A stretch of DNA of 64,000 nucleotides from an uncultured Actinomycetes bacterium (GTDB lineage Bacteria; Actinomycetota; Actinomycetes; Nanopelagicales; Nanopelagicaceae): positions 124,001 through 188,000 of the forward strand of contig CAILXX010000004.1 of the NCBI GenBank assembly GCA_903838295.1. The letters run 5' to 3'. Below, piece after piece: positions 29,197-39,772 of this stretch (positions within the stretch are counted from its first letter, which is position 1; each line of letters opens with the position of its first letter). The notes below the pieces were generated by a model. It ran no database searches and was not told the DNA's origin. It saw only the letters and a list, made by a program, of their open reading frames with translations. The position numbers were made by a program, and so were the translations under genes.

Positions 29197-30540
29197 ATGA
29201 AGATACGGTCTGCAGGAGAAGCGTCGCGTAAGCGCGTCGTTGTCGCATCCTTATCAGCAGTGCTGATGCTTGGTACAACTTTGGTTGCAGCCACAGCGTC
29301 ACACGCTGCCACAGTCACTCACGTCAAGCTTTGGAGCTGGTATCCAAACCAAGCTGACGTAGTTAAAGTATTCAACGCCACCCACAAGGATATTCAGATT
29401 GACTGGACCAATGCTGGTGCAGGTGGAGCTGAATATACAAAGCTCAAGGCTTGCATTAAGGCTGGGTCAGGTTGCCCAGATGTAGCAATGATCGAATTCC
29501 AAGAGCTACCTACCTTTGCAATTTTGAAGCCTTTTGTTGATATGGGCAAGTATGGCGCCAACAACACTGGTGGAAAATATGCTGGTTGGGCTTGGGGTCA
29601 ATCAACTTCAGGAACAAAGGTAAATGCAATTCCTATCGATGGCGGTCCAATGGGATTGATGTATCGCAAGGATCTCTTTACACAGGCAAACTTGCCTGTT
29701 CCAACAACTTGGGCACAGTACGAAACTGATGCGGCTGCAATTCATGCAGCTGATCCAACTCAGTACATTGCAACATTTGGAAATGACTCAGGTTGGGCTC
29801 ATGGACTTATGTGGCAAGGTGGCTGCGTACCTTATAAGTACAACGCTGCAGCATCGCTCACAAAAGTTTCAATCCATTTGAATACTGCTGCTTGCAAGAA
29901 TGTCATCAATTTCTGGGGCGGACTTGTTGACAAGGGTCTCGTTGACACGAAGCCTTTCTTCAGCACAGATGCCGGAACTGACTTTGACTCAGGTAAGTAT
30001 TGGACATGGGAAGCCGCTGGTTGGTCTCCTGGTTACATGGCTGGCTTGATCAAGACCTCATTGGGTAACTGGGCACTTGCTCCAAGTCCTCAATACACAG
30101 CTGGTACAGATATCCAATCCGACTGGGGTGGATCGACGTTCACAGTTATCAACCAAACAAAGGTTCCTGCTGCAGCTTCATTTGTAGCTATCAATACATA
30201 TCCAGCCAAAGATACATTGGCTTCGGGAACTGCATGGGATATCGGTCTTAATAAGGCATTCCTGTATCCACTTCCTTCCAATATCTCTGGTAACAAGAAG
30301 TGGCTAACACAGACTTATCCGATCTTTGGAACTCAACAAACAAATCAGATCCTCCTTCACGCTTCAAAGACGGCAGATCTGAACTACCAATGGACTCCTT
30401 TCCAGGATTTCATTTTCCAAACGATGCATGATGAGTTTGCGCTCGCGCTATCTAAGAAAGAGGCTTGGTCTGCAACGCTTGATAACATTCAAGCCAAGTC
30501 TGTTGCTTATGCAAAAGCTCAAGGCTTTAGCGTTAGCTAG
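29197..30540 (+). CDS. sugar ABC transporter substrate-binding protein (arabinoside uptake)
   Basis: A 447-residue exported solute-binding protein of the carbohydrate type 1 family. A long basic N-region (to Lys12/Arg13) precedes a hydrophobic core at about 14-32 and an Ala-x-Ala cleavage site near SHAATVTH; there is no lipobox Cys at the expected spot. The mature part begins KLWSWYPNQADVVKVFNATHKDIQIDW, typical of sugar binders. Ribosome binding site GAAGGGA. Under the palindromic operator; followed by a stable stem-loop and two permease genes. Ligand inferred as arabinose oligomers from the GH51 gene downstream. Confidence 0.85.
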   Translation: MKIRSAGEASRKRVVVASLSAVLMLGTTLVAATASHAATVTHVKLWSWYPNQADVVKVFNATHKDIQIDWTNAGAGGAEYTKLKACIKAGSGCPDVAMIEFQELPTFAILKPFVDMGKYGANNTGGKYAGWAWGQSTSGTKVNAIPIDGGPMGLMYRKDLFTQANLPVPTTWAQYETDAAAIHAADPTQYIATFGNDSGWAHGLMWQGGCVPYKYNAAASLTKVSIHLNTAACKNVINFWGGLVDKGLVDTKPFFSTDAGTDFDSGKYWTWEAAGWSPGYMAGLIKTSLGNWALAPSPQYTAGTDIQSDWGGSTFTVINQTKVPAAASFVAINTYPAKDTLASGTAWDIGLNKAFLYPLPSNISGNKKWLTQTYPIFGTQQTNQILLHASKTADLNYQWTPFQDFIFQTMHDEFALALSKKEAWSATLDNIQAKSVAYAKAQGFSVS

Positions 30541-30556
30541 TAACTACATCTAGTAG

Positions 30557-30593
30557 ATGAGTACCTCGCCATTTATAGAGGCGAGGTACTCAT
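30557..30593 (+). other. 14-bp intercistronic stem-loop
   Basis: ATGAGTACCTCGCC and GGCGAGGTACTCAT are perfectly complementary around a 9-base loop, 17 bases after the binding-protein stop. No T-run follows, so it more likely protects the upstream mRNA or partially terminates, giving more binding protein than permease, as known for other sugar ABC operons. Confidence 0.7.
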
Positions 30594-30645
30594 TCAAGAA
30601 AAATCAACAATTTTCGAGCGTTAAAAACCGATAAGGAAAATTTTT

Positions 30646-31524
30646 ATGAAGCTAAAGACCAAGCAAGCTGTAGTTGGCTGGACCTTCATAATCCCGTTTT
30701 TGATCGTAGTTCTTTGCATGCTCTTTATCCCACTTGCCTACGCCTATTATTTGAGTAGCCACCAAAACACATTGGTGGGAGGCAACAAGTTTGTCTGGTT
30801 CTCTAATTATAAAACTGTATTCACCGATCCACTCTTTTTGGAGGGATTGAAGCGAGTCGCTCTCTTTGGATTAATCCAGATACCTTTGATGCTCGGAATT
30901 GCACTTTTAGCTGCACTTGTTTTAGATACGGTAAATAGCAAAATGGCTAAAGTATTTCGCTTAGTAGCTTTCCTGCCTTATGCGGTACCTGCTGTTGTTG
31001 GTGCATTAATGTGGGGATTCCTAGATAGCAATACTTTTGGACCCTTTGGAAAAATACTCTTGCACTTGGGATTTAAATCCGTTGATCTCTTTGCGCCATC
31101 AGCATTTATTTACACAATTGGCAATATCGTGACTTGGGCTTGGACCGGCTATAACATGATTGTTATATATTCCGCTCTCCGTGGTTTGCCCCGAGATGCC
31201 TATGAATCTGCCCTCATCGATGGCGCCTCGCAGGTACAAATTGCTCGCTATATAAAGATTCCTGCCATCAAAAATGCACTTATCCTTACCTTCATTTTCT
31301 GCGTGATAGGAACTATGCAGATTTATACCGAACCGTCGATTCTCTCGAGATACACGCAAGCGGTAAGTTTGGGCTATACGCCAAACATCTATGCCTATAG
31401 CTTGGCATTCTCGCAATCACAATTTAACTATTCAGCAGCCGTTTCATTTGCCCTTGCTCTTGTTGTCTTTATTGCCTCGTACGGATTTTTCGCGTTTAAC
31501 CGGAGAAGAGAGTCACAGTCATGA
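30646..31524 (+). CDS. sugar ABC permease, MalF type
   Basis: A 292-residue membrane protein with six TM helices beginning at about residues 9-31. The EAA loop is DAYESALIDGASQVQIARYIKIPAIKNAL, with the conserved Gly. It forms the heterodimeric channel with the next gene product. Start ATG with AAGGAAAA upstream; its stop overlaps the next start by four bases (ATGA). Confidence 0.88.
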   Translation: MKLKTKQAVVGWTFIIPFLIVVLCMLFIPLAYAYYLSSHQNTLVGGNKFVWFSNYKTVFTDPLFLEGLKRVALFGLIQIPLMLGIALLAALVLDTVNSKMAKVFRLVAFLPYAVPAVVGALMWGFLDSNTFGPFGKILLHLGFKSVDLFAPSAFIYTIGNIVTWAWTGYNMIVIYSALRGLPRDAYESALIDGASQVQIARYIKIPAIKNALILTFIFCVIGTMQIYTEPSILSRYTQAVSLGYTPNIYAYSLAFSQSQFNYSAAVSFALALVVFIASYGFFAFNRRRESQS

Positions 31525-32429
31525 CACTACTTGAAACCAACGAAAATCAGAGCAAGATTCAGGGCAATCGCCGTAAATCGGGCTACCTAAATCCGAAAAG
31601 TAAATTCGCCGATGTCGTTATGTTCTTTGGTGTGATCTATTTTATGATTCCACTTATCTGGATTGTTGTGGCATCGACAAAGACGAAAAATGATCTATTT
31701 CAGACTTTTTCTCTTGGCTTCGGTCATTCGAATTCATTCTTCAGCAATATTGCCGCGACGTTTAGGCAAGATAACGGAGCCTTTGGTCACTGGTTATTTA
31801 ATACGCTTTTCTATGCTGTAACCGCTGCATTTCTTTCCACTGTGACAGCAACAATGGCTGGTTATTCACTGGCGCATTTCAAATATCGAGGATCTCGTCT
31901 TGTTGAATCTTTGATCTTGGGAATGGTTATGGTCCCGGGTACCGCCCTAGTAATGCCTCTTTATCTGCTATTTGCCAAGATTCACCTGGTCAACACAATT
32001 TGGTCCGTAATATTGCCCTCCGTTCTAAATCCATTTGGAGCGTTTTTGATGCGTGTTTACATTACGAACAGCGTCCCGGAGGAGATGTTGCAAGCGGCGC
32101 GTATCGATCGTGCTAGCGAATTCAAGATTTTTTTCAGAATCGTTCTGCCAATTCTGAAGCCTGCCCTCTTGACAGTATTCCTGTTCTCGCTCGTTGCAAG
32201 TTGGAATAACTACTTCCTGCCGTTGGTGATGTTGAGTTCCGAGAAACTTTATCCACTCGCAGTTGGGTTAAATACCTGGTTTGGGCAAGCTAGTCAATAT
32301 ACGGCCGACCAGACACTTTATAATTGCGTCATCGATGGAGCACTGATTGCCATCGTCCCTCTTATTATTTCATTTATCTTCTTGCAAAAGTACTGGCGAG
32401 GTGGCTTAACTGCAGGAGCGGTTAAGTAG
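31521..32429 (+). CDS. sugar ABC permease, MalG type
   Basis: A 302-residue permease with six TM helices after a ~25-residue cytoplasmic N-terminus. The EAA loop is EEMLQAARIDRASEFKIFFRIVLPILKP. It pairs with the MalF-type product encoded immediately upstream. No ATPase gene occurs in the cluster, so an MsiK/MsmK-like ATPase shared between sugar transporters is likely supplied from another locus (inference). Confidence 0.88.
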   Translation: MTLLETNENQSKIQGNRRKSGYLNPKSKFADVVMFFGVIYFMIPLIWIVVASTKTKNDLFQTFSLGFGHSNSFFSNIAATFRQDNGAFGHWLFNTLFYAVTAAFLSTVTATMAGYSLAHFKYRGSRLVESLILGMVMVPGTALVMPLYLLFAKIHLVNTIWSVILPSVLNPFGAFLMRVYITNSVPEEMLQAARIDRASEFKIFFRIVLPILKPALLTVFLFSLVASWNNYFLPLVMLSSEKLYPLAVGLNTWFGQASQYTADQTLYNCVIDGALIAIVPLIISFIFLQKYWRGGLTAGAVK

Positions 32430-32480
32430 TTCACTCAATCGACTAACTAGATTTCATTCAACTACACAAGGGGAAAAACC

Positions 32481-33989
32481 ATGGGAAAAGCCAACATATA
32501 CGTCAATCGTCATTTTTCAATTTCAGATATTGACAAGAGAGTGTATGGCTCATTTACCGAGCATATGGGACGTTGCATTTACGAAGGGATTTACGAGCCC
32601 GATTCTGAGTTCGCGGATGAGGATGGATTTCGTAAGGATGTTATCGAACTCGTGAAAGAACTCGGGGTCACGATGGTTCGTTATCCAGGCGGTAACTTCC
32701 TCTCTGGCTACGACTGGAAAGATGGTATCGGAGCAAAGGAAGAGCGTCCAACTCGTCTTGATCTTGCATGGCATTCCCTAGAAAGCAATCAGTTCGGCAT
32801 GGATGATTTTATGAAGTGGTCGAAGAAGGCTGATGTTGAGCCGATGATGGCGATGAACTTGGGTTCAGCCGGGTTGCGTGGGGCGCTTGATTTATTGGAG
32901 TACACAAATATAGATGCTGATTCAAAGTGGGCTCAGGAGCGTGTAGCAAATGGCCACAAGGATCCATATGCTGTTCAGGTTTGGTGTCTCGGTAATGAGA
33001 TGGATGGACCTTGGCAATTAGGGCACAAGAACGCATTGGATTATTCAAAATTAGCTGGTGATGTTGCACGAGGCATGCGTCAAATGGATCGAAACTTGGA
33101 ACTCGTCGTCTGTGGTAGTTCTAATCGCAATATGCCAACCTTTGGGCATTGGGAAGAAGAAGTTCTCGAAAATACATATGATCTGGTCGATCATATCTCG
33201 CTGCACACCTATTACGAGTCATATGGAAATAACCAAGAGTTCCTCCTATGTTCAACCGATCTCGATTACTTCATTAATGAAGTGTGTAATATCGCAGATG
33301 CCGTCAAGGCGAAGTTGCGTAGTGACAAGACAATTACTTTGTCGCTTGATGAGTGGAATGTCTGGGAAATTTCCAAGTATCACGCTCAGGAGTTCGAAAA
33401 ATGGGAATTAGCTCCACGTGTCATTGAGGATGAGTACAACGTTGCCGACTCTGTTGTGGTCGGAAACCTACTTATTAGCATTTTACGTCGCAGTGATCGC
33501 GTCAAGATGGCGTGCCTTGCCCAACTGGTTAACGTAATTGCACCGATTCGAGCAGAGGTGGGACATCCTGCCTGGCGCCAAACTACCTTCTACCCATTCT
33601 CTTACACCGCGAAGTATGGACGTGGTAAGACCTTGGTCACGCGCATCGAGTCGGATGACATAACAACAGAACGTTATGGAAAGGCTAAATTGGTGGATGC
33701 GATCACCACATATGACGCAGAGAGTAAGACTGCCTCAATTTTCGTGGTAAATCGTTCTCTCACCGAATCTCAAGAGCTATCAGTAGTTTTGGATGGATTT
33801 ACAGGAATAGGTTTATTGGATCAAGCTTCAATTGGAAACTCCAATCTCTCGTTGACAAATAATCTCGAGAATCCAAATCGAATCACTCCAGATATGACTA
33901 AGAGTGCAAAGATAGATGGCAATGTTGTGAGTGCGAATTTGCCACCTGCCTCTTGGCAGGTCATCCACTTATCTGTAAGCGAAGGATAA
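32481..33989 (+). CDS. abfA: GH51 alpha-L-arabinofuranosidase
   Basis: Releases L-arabinose from arabinan or arabinoxylan oligosaccharides. 502 residues, complete: N-terminal DKRVYGSFTEHMGRCIYEGIYEP, acid/base Glu173 in WCLGNEMDGPWQ, nucleophile Glu291 in LSLDEWNVW, and a C-terminal beta-sandwich. No signal peptide, so it acts on imported oligosaccharides. Ribosome binding site AAGGGGAAA. It lies between the transporter and araBDA in one direction. Confidence 0.93.
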   Translation: MGKANIYVNRHFSISDIDKRVYGSFTEHMGRCIYEGIYEPDSEFADEDGFRKDVIELVKELGVTMVRYPGGNFLSGYDWKDGIGAKEERPTRLDLAWHSLESNQFGMDDFMKWSKKADVEPMMAMNLGSAGLRGALDLLEYTNIDADSKWAQERVANGHKDPYAVQVWCLGNEMDGPWQLGHKNALDYSKLAGDVARGMRQMDRNLELVVCGSSNRNMPTFGHWEEEVLENTYDLVDHISLHTYYESYGNNQEFLLCSTDLDYFINEVCNIADAVKAKLRSDKTITLSLDEWNVWEISKYHAQEFEKWELAPRVIEDEYNVADSVVVGNLLISILRRSDRVKMACLAQLVNVIAPIRAEVGHPAWRQTTFYPFSYTAKYGRGKTLVTRIESDDITTERYGKAKLVDAITTYDAESKTASIFVVNRSLTESQELSVVLDGFTGIGLLDQASIGNSNLSLTNNLENPNRITPDMTKSAKIDGNVVSANLPPASWQVIHLSVSEG

Positions 33990-34023
33990 ATTCGTGAGTA
34001 CAGTCAGGATTGGTTGAGTCTTT

Positions 34024-35700
34024 ATGTCCAGCGCTGAGAAATATGTAGTTGGAGTCGACTACGGTACTTTATCTGGGCGCGCACTTTTGGTTCGGGTATC
34101 TGATGGTAAAGAAATGTGCACCAGCGTCTTCGAGTACCCACACGCAGTCCTGGAAGAGAGGCTTCCCGACAGTCAGAGGCGTCTACCGGCTGACTGGGCG
34201 CTGCAGGTTCCTCAAGATTACGTTGATGTATTAAAAAATACTGTTCCCGATGTCTTAAAGCGCAGCGGTGTAAACGTTGCAGATGTCATTGGTATCACGA
34301 CCGATTTCACCGCATGCACGGTTCTGCCAATCCTCAAAGACGGAACACCGATCTGCGAACTTCCTGGATTCGCTGACCGACCACATGCTTATGTAAAACT
34401 GTGGAAGCATCATTCTGCGCAACCACATGCTGATCGAATCAATGATTTAGCCCATGATCGTAATGAAAAATGGATTGCCAAGTATGGTGGAAAGATTTCT
34501 TCTGAATGGGAATTCGCCAAAGCACTACAACTTCTTGAAGAGGATCCAGAGATTTACCTGAAGATGGACCATTGGATTGAAGCTGCAGATTGGATCATCT
34601 GGCAACTGACTGGTAAGTACACAAAAAATATTTGCACAGCTGGTTACAAGGCCATCTACCAAGATGGTGACTATCCATCGAAGGATTTCTTAGCCGCGCT
34701 AAACCCTGGTTTCGCCAATTTTGTTGAAGAGAAAGTTCGTCATCCACTCTCACAGCTGGGGGATCTGGCCGGATCACTAACCGCAGAAGCGGCTTCATGG
34801 ACTGGGCTTAATGCCGGGATTGCCGTCGCCGTCGGAAACGTGGATGCTCACGTAACTTCTGCAGCTGCCAATGCCACCCATCCGGGACAGATGGTTGCGA
34901 TCATGGGTACCTCTACATGTCACGTAATGGTCTCTGATCAGCTGGCAGAAGTCCCCGGCATGTGCGGAGTTGTCATGGGCGGAATTGTTCCTGGACAGCT
35001 TGGATACGAAGCTGGGCAAAGTGGCGTTGGAGATATCTTTGGGTGGTTTGCCAATAATTTTGTTAATGAAGAGTATGCGAAGGCTGCTCGATCTGCCGGA
35101 CAAGATCTTCATACATATCTTTCGGAGCTTGCTTCACGCAATCCTGTTGGTTCACACGGACTCGTGGCGTTGGACTGGGAGAGCGGAAATCGTTCGACCT
35201 TGGTCGATCACCATCTATCTGGATTAATTGTCGGAATGACTCTAGCTACTCGCCCGGAAGATATTTACCAGGCGATTGTCGAATCAACCGCTTTTGGTGC
35301 ACGTAAGATTGTCGAAACTTTTGATAATAGCAATGTCCCGGTTAAAGATTTTATTGCTGCTGGTGGTCTGATCAAGAATGCATTCGTTATGCAAATTTAT
35401 GCGGATGTACTTAATCGCCCCATCCATGTAATTTCTTCGGATCAAGGTCCGGCACTTGGGTCCGCAATTCACGCCGCTGTTGCGGCGGGTGCATACAAGA
35501 ATATTCAAGACGCGGCAGAGAAAATGGGCGGAATGGTTCGGGATGCATACGTTCCACGTCCAGAAAATGCCAAGGTCTATCAAGAGTTGTATGCCCATTA
35601 CCTGACGCTGGATAAAACTTTTGGCAAAGGCGAAATGATGCATGCCTTGCGCGACCTGCGAAATAAGAGCGTTGCTACCGGAAGTTCTCATGTCAAGTAG
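34024..35700 (+). CDS. araB: L-ribulokinase
   Basis: FGGY-family kinase phosphorylating L-ribulose at C5. 558 residues, the usual AraB length. N-terminal VVGVDYGTLSGRALLVRVSDG, ribulokinase motif GITTDFTACTVLPIL, MGTSTCHVMVSD and the C-terminal FGGY-type AAGGLIKNAFVMQIYADVLNRP. The last eleven bases overlap the start of araD, suggesting coupled translation. Confidence 0.95.
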   Translation: MSSAEKYVVGVDYGTLSGRALLVRVSDGKEMCTSVFEYPHAVLEERLPDSQRRLPADWALQVPQDYVDVLKNTVPDVLKRSGVNVADVIGITTDFTACTVLPILKDGTPICELPGFADRPHAYVKLWKHHSAQPHADRINDLAHDRNEKWIAKYGGKISSEWEFAKALQLLEEDPEIYLKMDHWIEAADWIIWQLTGKYTKNICTAGYKAIYQDGDYPSKDFLAALNPGFANFVEEKVRHPLSQLGDLAGSLTAEAASWTGLNAGIAVAVGNVDAHVTSAAANATHPGQMVAIMGTSTCHVMVSDQLAEVPGMCGVVMGGIVPGQLGYEAGQSGVGDIFGWFANNFVNEEYAKAARSAGQDLHTYLSELASRNPVGSHGLVALDWESGNRSTLVDHHLSGLIVGMTLATRPEDIYQAIVESTAFGARKIVETFDNSNVPVKDFIAAGGLIKNAFVMQIYADVLNRPIHVISSDQGPALGSAIHAAVAAGAYKNIQDAAEKMGGMVRDAYVPRPENAKVYQELYAHYLTLDKTFGKGEMMHALRDLRNKSVATGSSHVK

Positions 35701-36355
35701 TGCTGCCATTCGCAAAGTTGTTTCTGATCTCAATAAGGACTTACAGCGATACGGTTTAGTTGCCTGGACGGCTGGAAATGTCTCACAACGTTTGGCAGAT
35801 GGCAAGAGTTTTGTGATTAAACCCAGCGGTGTTAAGTATGACGATTTAACTCCAGATCAGATGGTTATTTGTGACCTTGACGGAAAGGTGTTAGAAGGTA
35901 CTTTGTCACCATCGAGTGATACCGCGGCACACGCATATATTTATAGGCATATGGATTGGGTCAATGGCGTAGTTCATACGCATTCCAATTATGCCAGCGC
36001 CTGGGCAACGGCCCAAAAGCCTATTCCGTGTGCCCTAACCGCTATGGGGGATGAATTTGGAGGAGATATTCCACTAGGCCCATTTGCGCTGATTGGCAAC
36101 GACGACATTGGCAAGGGAGTCGTAGAGACTCTAAAGTCCAGTAATTCTCGGGCAGTTTTGATGATAAATCACGGTGTGTTCACAATTGGTGAGAGCGGGA
36201 TCGCTGCAGTAAAGACCGCAGTCATGTGCGAAGATGTTGCAAAGACGATGTATATCGCGGCAGCGCTTGGTCCCATTAAGCGCTTGGAAGATTCTGATAT
36301 CAATCAACTATTTGCACGTTATCAAAACGTGTATGGACAACCAAAGGATAAATAA
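35690..36355 (+). CDS. araD: L-ribulose-5-phosphate 4-epimerase
   Basis: Class II aldolase/epimerase, 221 residues, yielding D-xylulose 5-phosphate for the pentose phosphate pathway. Motifs: [12 protein letters not shown] (phosphate site), [16 protein letters not shown], zinc His pair in [13 protein letters not shown] and the third in LMINHGVF. The frame is open to 35642 but the ATG at 35690, with GGAAG upstream, gives the standard N-terminus. Confidence 0.93.
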   Translation: MSSSAAIRKVVSDLNKDLQRYGLVAWTAGNVSQRLADGKSFVIKPSGVKYDDLTPDQMVICDLDGKVLEGTLSPSSDTAAHAYIYRHMDWVNGVVHTHSNYASAWATAQKPIPCALTAMGDEFGGDIPLGPFALIGNDDIGKGVVETLKSSNSRAVLMINHGVFTIGESGIAAVKTAVMCEDVAKTMYIAAALGPIKRLEDSDINQLFARYQNVYGQPKDK

Positions 36356-36356
36356 G

Positions 36357-37865
36357 ATGGCACTCGAACTACGTAAAGATGCAGAAATTTGGTTTCTCAC
36401 TGGAAGTCAGAACCTCTATGGCGAAGAGACGTTAAAACAAGTTGCTATACAGTCCAAAGAAGTTGCTGACTTATTAGCAGCTAATCCATTGATTCCGATC
36501 AAGATTGTTTGGAAGCCAGTCCTGTTGACCGCTGAGGCGATTCGCAAGGCGTGTTTAGATGCATCAAGTGCTGACAATTGTCTTGGAGTCATTACTTGGA
36601 TGCATACTTTTTCTCCCGCCAAGATGTGGATTGCTGGTCTCACCGCACTGCAGAAGCCTCTGCTTCACTTCCACACCCAGGCCAATTCTGCATTGCCTTG
36701 GGAATCCTTGGATATGGATTTTATGAATCTCAATCAAGCCGCACATGGCGACCGCGAATATGGTCACATTGTCACTCGCATAAATGTTCCACGTAAGGTC
36801 GTTGTCGGGCATGCCTCTGATGCTCATGCAGTCGGCCGCATTGCCGATTGGGTCCATGCAACCATCGGCTGGTACACAGCCCAGAATTTAAAGATGGCTC
36901 GCTTTGGCGACAATATGCGTTATGTAGCAGTGACTGATGGCGATAAAACTAGCGCCCAGATGCGTTTTGGCATGTCCATAGAGTCATTTGGTGTCAATGC
37001 GCTGATCGCAGCTGTCGAAGCTGCAACAGCGAAGGAAATCGATGCGCTGATTACCGAATACGAATCTGAATTCGATATCGCGCCAGAACTTCGTAAAGGC
37101 GCAGAACGCCATGAATCACTTCGCTACGCCGCTTCGATTGAAGTTGGATTGAACAATTTCCTAACTGCGGGTGGGTTCTCTGCTTTCACGACTAACTTTG
37201 AAGATTTAGGAACGCTTCGCCAACTGCCTGGATTAGCGGTTCAGCGATTGATGGCCAAGGGATATGGTTTTGGTGGCGAAGGTGACTGGAAGACTTCTGC
37301 GCTGCTTCGTATTATTAAGAGCATGGCAGTTGGTCGCCAAGGTGGTACATCTTTCATGGAAGATTACACGTATCATTTTGGACCAGGTGAACCAAAGATT
37401 CTTGGCGCGCATATGTTGGAAGTATGTCCCACCATTACCTCTAAAAAAGCAAAGGTAGAGATCCATCCATTAGGAATTGGTGGGAAGGAAGATCCAGTTC
37501 GTTTGGTATTCACCGCTTCACCAGCAGCTGGCCGAGTGATTGCATTGATGGATATGGGAGATCGATTCCGAATGGTTTCAAATGAAATTGAAATCGTTGA
37601 ACCAGATGCGCCACTTCCAAATTTGCCGGTGGCTTGTGCGGTCTGGAAACCACAACCTTCTCTAGCGACATCTGCAGAGTCATGGATTTATGCTGGTGGC
37701 TCTCACCATTCAGTTCTGACCACCGCAGTATCGTCCGAGACGCTCTCGGACTTTGCGAAAATATCTGGTGTAGAACTCTTGGTAATTGACAATGAGACCA
37801 CAGTCTCTAATTTTCAGCGCGAAATCCGTTGGAATAACGCCTCTTTTTCAACGTACTCACGCTAA
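36357..37865 (+). CDS. araA: L-arabinose isomerase
   Basis: Converts L-arabinose to L-ribulose. 502 residues. Characteristic N-terminus [34 protein letters not shown] near 84, catalytic Glu in [16 protein letters not shown] and FMEDYTYHF near 340, metal-binding His in that block and in EVHPLGIGG-like [16 protein letters not shown]. An upstream in-frame ATG exists within araD, but the ATG at 36357, one base after the araD stop, matches the family start. Confidence 0.95.
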   Translation: MALELRKDAEIWFLTGSQNLYGEETLKQVAIQSKEVADLLAANPLIPIKIVWKPVLLTAEAIRKACLDASSADNCLGVITWMHTFSPAKMWIAGLTALQKPLLHFHTQANSALPWESLDMDFMNLNQAAHGDREYGHIVTRINVPRKVVVGHASDAHAVGRIADWVHATIGWYTAQNLKMARFGDNMRYVAVTDGDKTSAQMRFGMSIESFGVNALIAAVEAATAKEIDALITEYESEFDIAPELRKGAERHESLRYAASIEVGLNNFLTAGGFSAFTTNFEDLGTLRQLPGLAVQRLMAKGYGFGGEGDWKTSALLRIIKSMAVGRQGGTSFMEDYTYHFGPGEPKILGAHMLEVCPTITSKKAKVEIHPLGIGGKEDPVRLVFTASPAAGRVIALMDMGDRFRMVSNEIEIVEPDAPLPNLPVACAVWKPQPSLATSAESWIYAGGSHHSVLTTAVSSETLSDFAKISGVELLVIDNETTVSNFQREIRWNNASFSTYSR

Positions 37866-37874
37866 TTCGCTTAG

Positions 37875-38759
37875 ATGATTAGTATTTCTGATTCAGGTTA
37901 TGCTGCCGAAATCTCGGAAATCGGCGGCGCACTTCACAAGCTGCGCTTTCAGGGCCGTGATTTAGTCGAACCATTTAACCCTGATCTGCCACCGGTATAT
38001 GCCGGAGATTTGTTAGCGCCGTGGCCAAATCGAATAGCCGGGGGTAAGTATTCCTTTGAAGGCACTGATTATCAGTTGCCCATCAACGAGATCGCTCGTA
38101 ACAATTCGCTTCATGGATTGATTGCCGGCCTGACTTGGACAGTCACTTCTAAATCAGAATCATCGGTGACTCTATCGACGATCTTGCACGCTGCTACGTA
38201 TTACCCATTCGAGCAGGCATATGTGGTTACTTATAGCCTTTCCGAATCTGGGCTCACTTGGACGTTAGCTGTTGAAAATATTGGTTCTACGCCAGCTCCG
38301 TATGGAGCATCGATACACCCTTATTTGATCGCCTCACCTGGTGGTTCTGTTAATGATTGGTCCTTAACGATGCCGGCACGTGAATACATGCAGGTTGATG
38401 CGGATCGCTTACTGCCTATAGCGGTCAGGGCCTGTTCGATAGAAAATTTTGAATTTGATAAAGAGCGTGTGATCAATGATATTTTTATCGATCACGCTTT
38501 TAAAGTAGATATTAATAATCCAATACATAAGATCGAAGTACGGGCGGCAAATAGAGAAGGTGTCTGGATGGGTTTTGACTCCGAATCACACTGGATCCAG
38601 ATTCATACCGCCGACCGAGACGGGGGAGCGACAAGTCGAAAATGTTTAGCCGTTGAACCAATGACTTGTCCACCAGATGCATTTAATTCCGGCATTGATT
38701 TGATCGTTCTCAAACCCGGTCAAAAACACCAGTTGAGTTGGTTTATTGGAGCTCTTTAA
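37875..38759 (+). CDS. aldose 1-epimerase-like mutarotase
   Basis: A 294-residue galactose mutarotase-like beta-sandwich. Catalytic and binding residues visible: LAPWPNRIAGGKYSFEG (Arg), NSLHGLI with its His, ASIHPYLIAS with the second His, and DxxFxD-type DHAF near 215, with the terminal Glu in LAVEPMTCPPDAF. It interconverts alpha and beta anomers of a released sugar, here most probably L-arabinose. Nine bases after araA. Confidence 0.85.
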   Translation: MISISDSGYAAEISEIGGALHKLRFQGRDLVEPFNPDLPPVYAGDLLAPWPNRIAGGKYSFEGTDYQLPINEIARNNSLHGLIAGLTWTVTSKSESSVTLSTILHAATYYPFEQAYVVTYSLSESGLTWTLAVENIGSTPAPYGASIHPYLIASPGGSVNDWSLTMPAREYMQVDADRLLPIAVRACSIENFEFDKERVINDIFIDHAFKVDINNPIHKIEVRAANREGVWMGFDSESHWIQIHTADRDGGATSRKCLAVEPMTCPPDAFNSGIDLIVLKPGQKHQLSWFIGAL

Positions 38760-38795
38760 CTTTCACCAAACACAGAAAAGGAATAGGTTAACCCA

Positions 38796-39770
38796 ATGAT
38801 GAAAACACGCAGACTCGGTCCATGGGAAGTCTCTTCAATTGGCTTGGGTTGTATGCCAATGTCTGGATTTCCGCCAACGGCCTTTGACATCGTTAAAAAT
38901 CGCGATCGTGCAATAGCGACAATCCATGCTGCCCTTGATCTTGGAATCACACTTCTAGATACCGCTGATATTTATGCCCCATCCTGGAACACCATGGGTC
39001 ACAATGAAGTACTAGTAGCAGAAGGATTGCGGAGTTGGAAAGGAACGCCGGAGCAAAAAGCAAAGGTAGTTATTGCGACCAAAGGTGGAATTACTCGTGA
39101 ACCCGGTGATGATTGGTTTGGCAAAGGTGGGCGCAGCGCCGATGTGAATTATTTGATGCGTGCCGTTGAAGCATCAGCTGGACGCTTGGGTGTCCAAAAA
39201 ATACAGCTGTGGCAGCACCATCGCTTGAATCACGACATGCCTTACGAACAACAGATCGAGAATGTAATGATGCTTCGCCAACACGGATATGTCGAGCACA
39301 TTGGTGTCAGCAATCTTAATTCTGATCAACTCAAGGTTGCGCTTAAAGTAGGTGGCTCTGTTAAAGAGGGCGGAATCATCTCTGTTCAAAATGAATTTAG
39401 TCCACGATATCGTCATGGCCAAGATGTGGTCGATCTGTGCGAAGCCAACGGCCTCGCGTTCTTCCCTTGGTCAAACCTAGGCGGTGTCGGTTCTGGTGCA
39501 AATCTAGAGAATGGTTCCTTTGGTAAATTCAACGAGATCGGTGCACGTAAGGGCGCGTCGCCTTATGCAGTCACCATTGCTTGGCACCTTAAGCGATCTT
39601 CTGCTGCAATTCCTATCCCTGGTGCTAGTCGCCCAGAGTCGATCACGGATACCGCTACAGGTGTCGCGCTAGAACTCACAGATGCAGAGTTCGAAGAGTT
39701 AAATGCTTCATTGCCAGCAAATGCACCACTGCACGACGAGTTGGTCACACAACCACCACTAATGAAGTAG
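38796..39770 (+). CDS. aldo/keto reductase
   Basis: A 324-residue NADPH-type (beta/alpha)8 oxidoreductase. Catalytic tetrad: Asp and Tyr in LLDTADIYAP (near 49-55), Lys in VVIATKGGI and His in LWQHHRLN. C-terminal cofactor site IPIPGASRPESITD. It follows the arabinose genes by 36 bases with AAGGAAT upstream and may reduce a sugar or sugar-derived aldehyde; the substrate is unknown. Confidence 0.85.
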   Translation: MMKTRRLGPWEVSSIGLGCMPMSGFPPTAFDIVKNRDRAIATIHAALDLGITLLDTADIYAPSWNTMGHNEVLVAEGLRSWKGTPEQKAKVVIATKGGITREPGDDWFGKGGRSADVNYLMRAVEASAGRLGVQKIQLWQHHRLNHDMPYEQQIENVMMLRQHGYVEHIGVSNLNSDQLKVALKVGGSVKEGGIISVQNEFSPRYRHGQDVVDLCEANGLAFFPWSNLGGVGSGANLENGSFGKFNEIGARKGASPYAVTIAWHLKRSSAAIPIPGASRPESITDTATGVALELTDAEFEELNASLPANAPLHDELVTQPPLMK

Positions 39771-39772
39771 TT

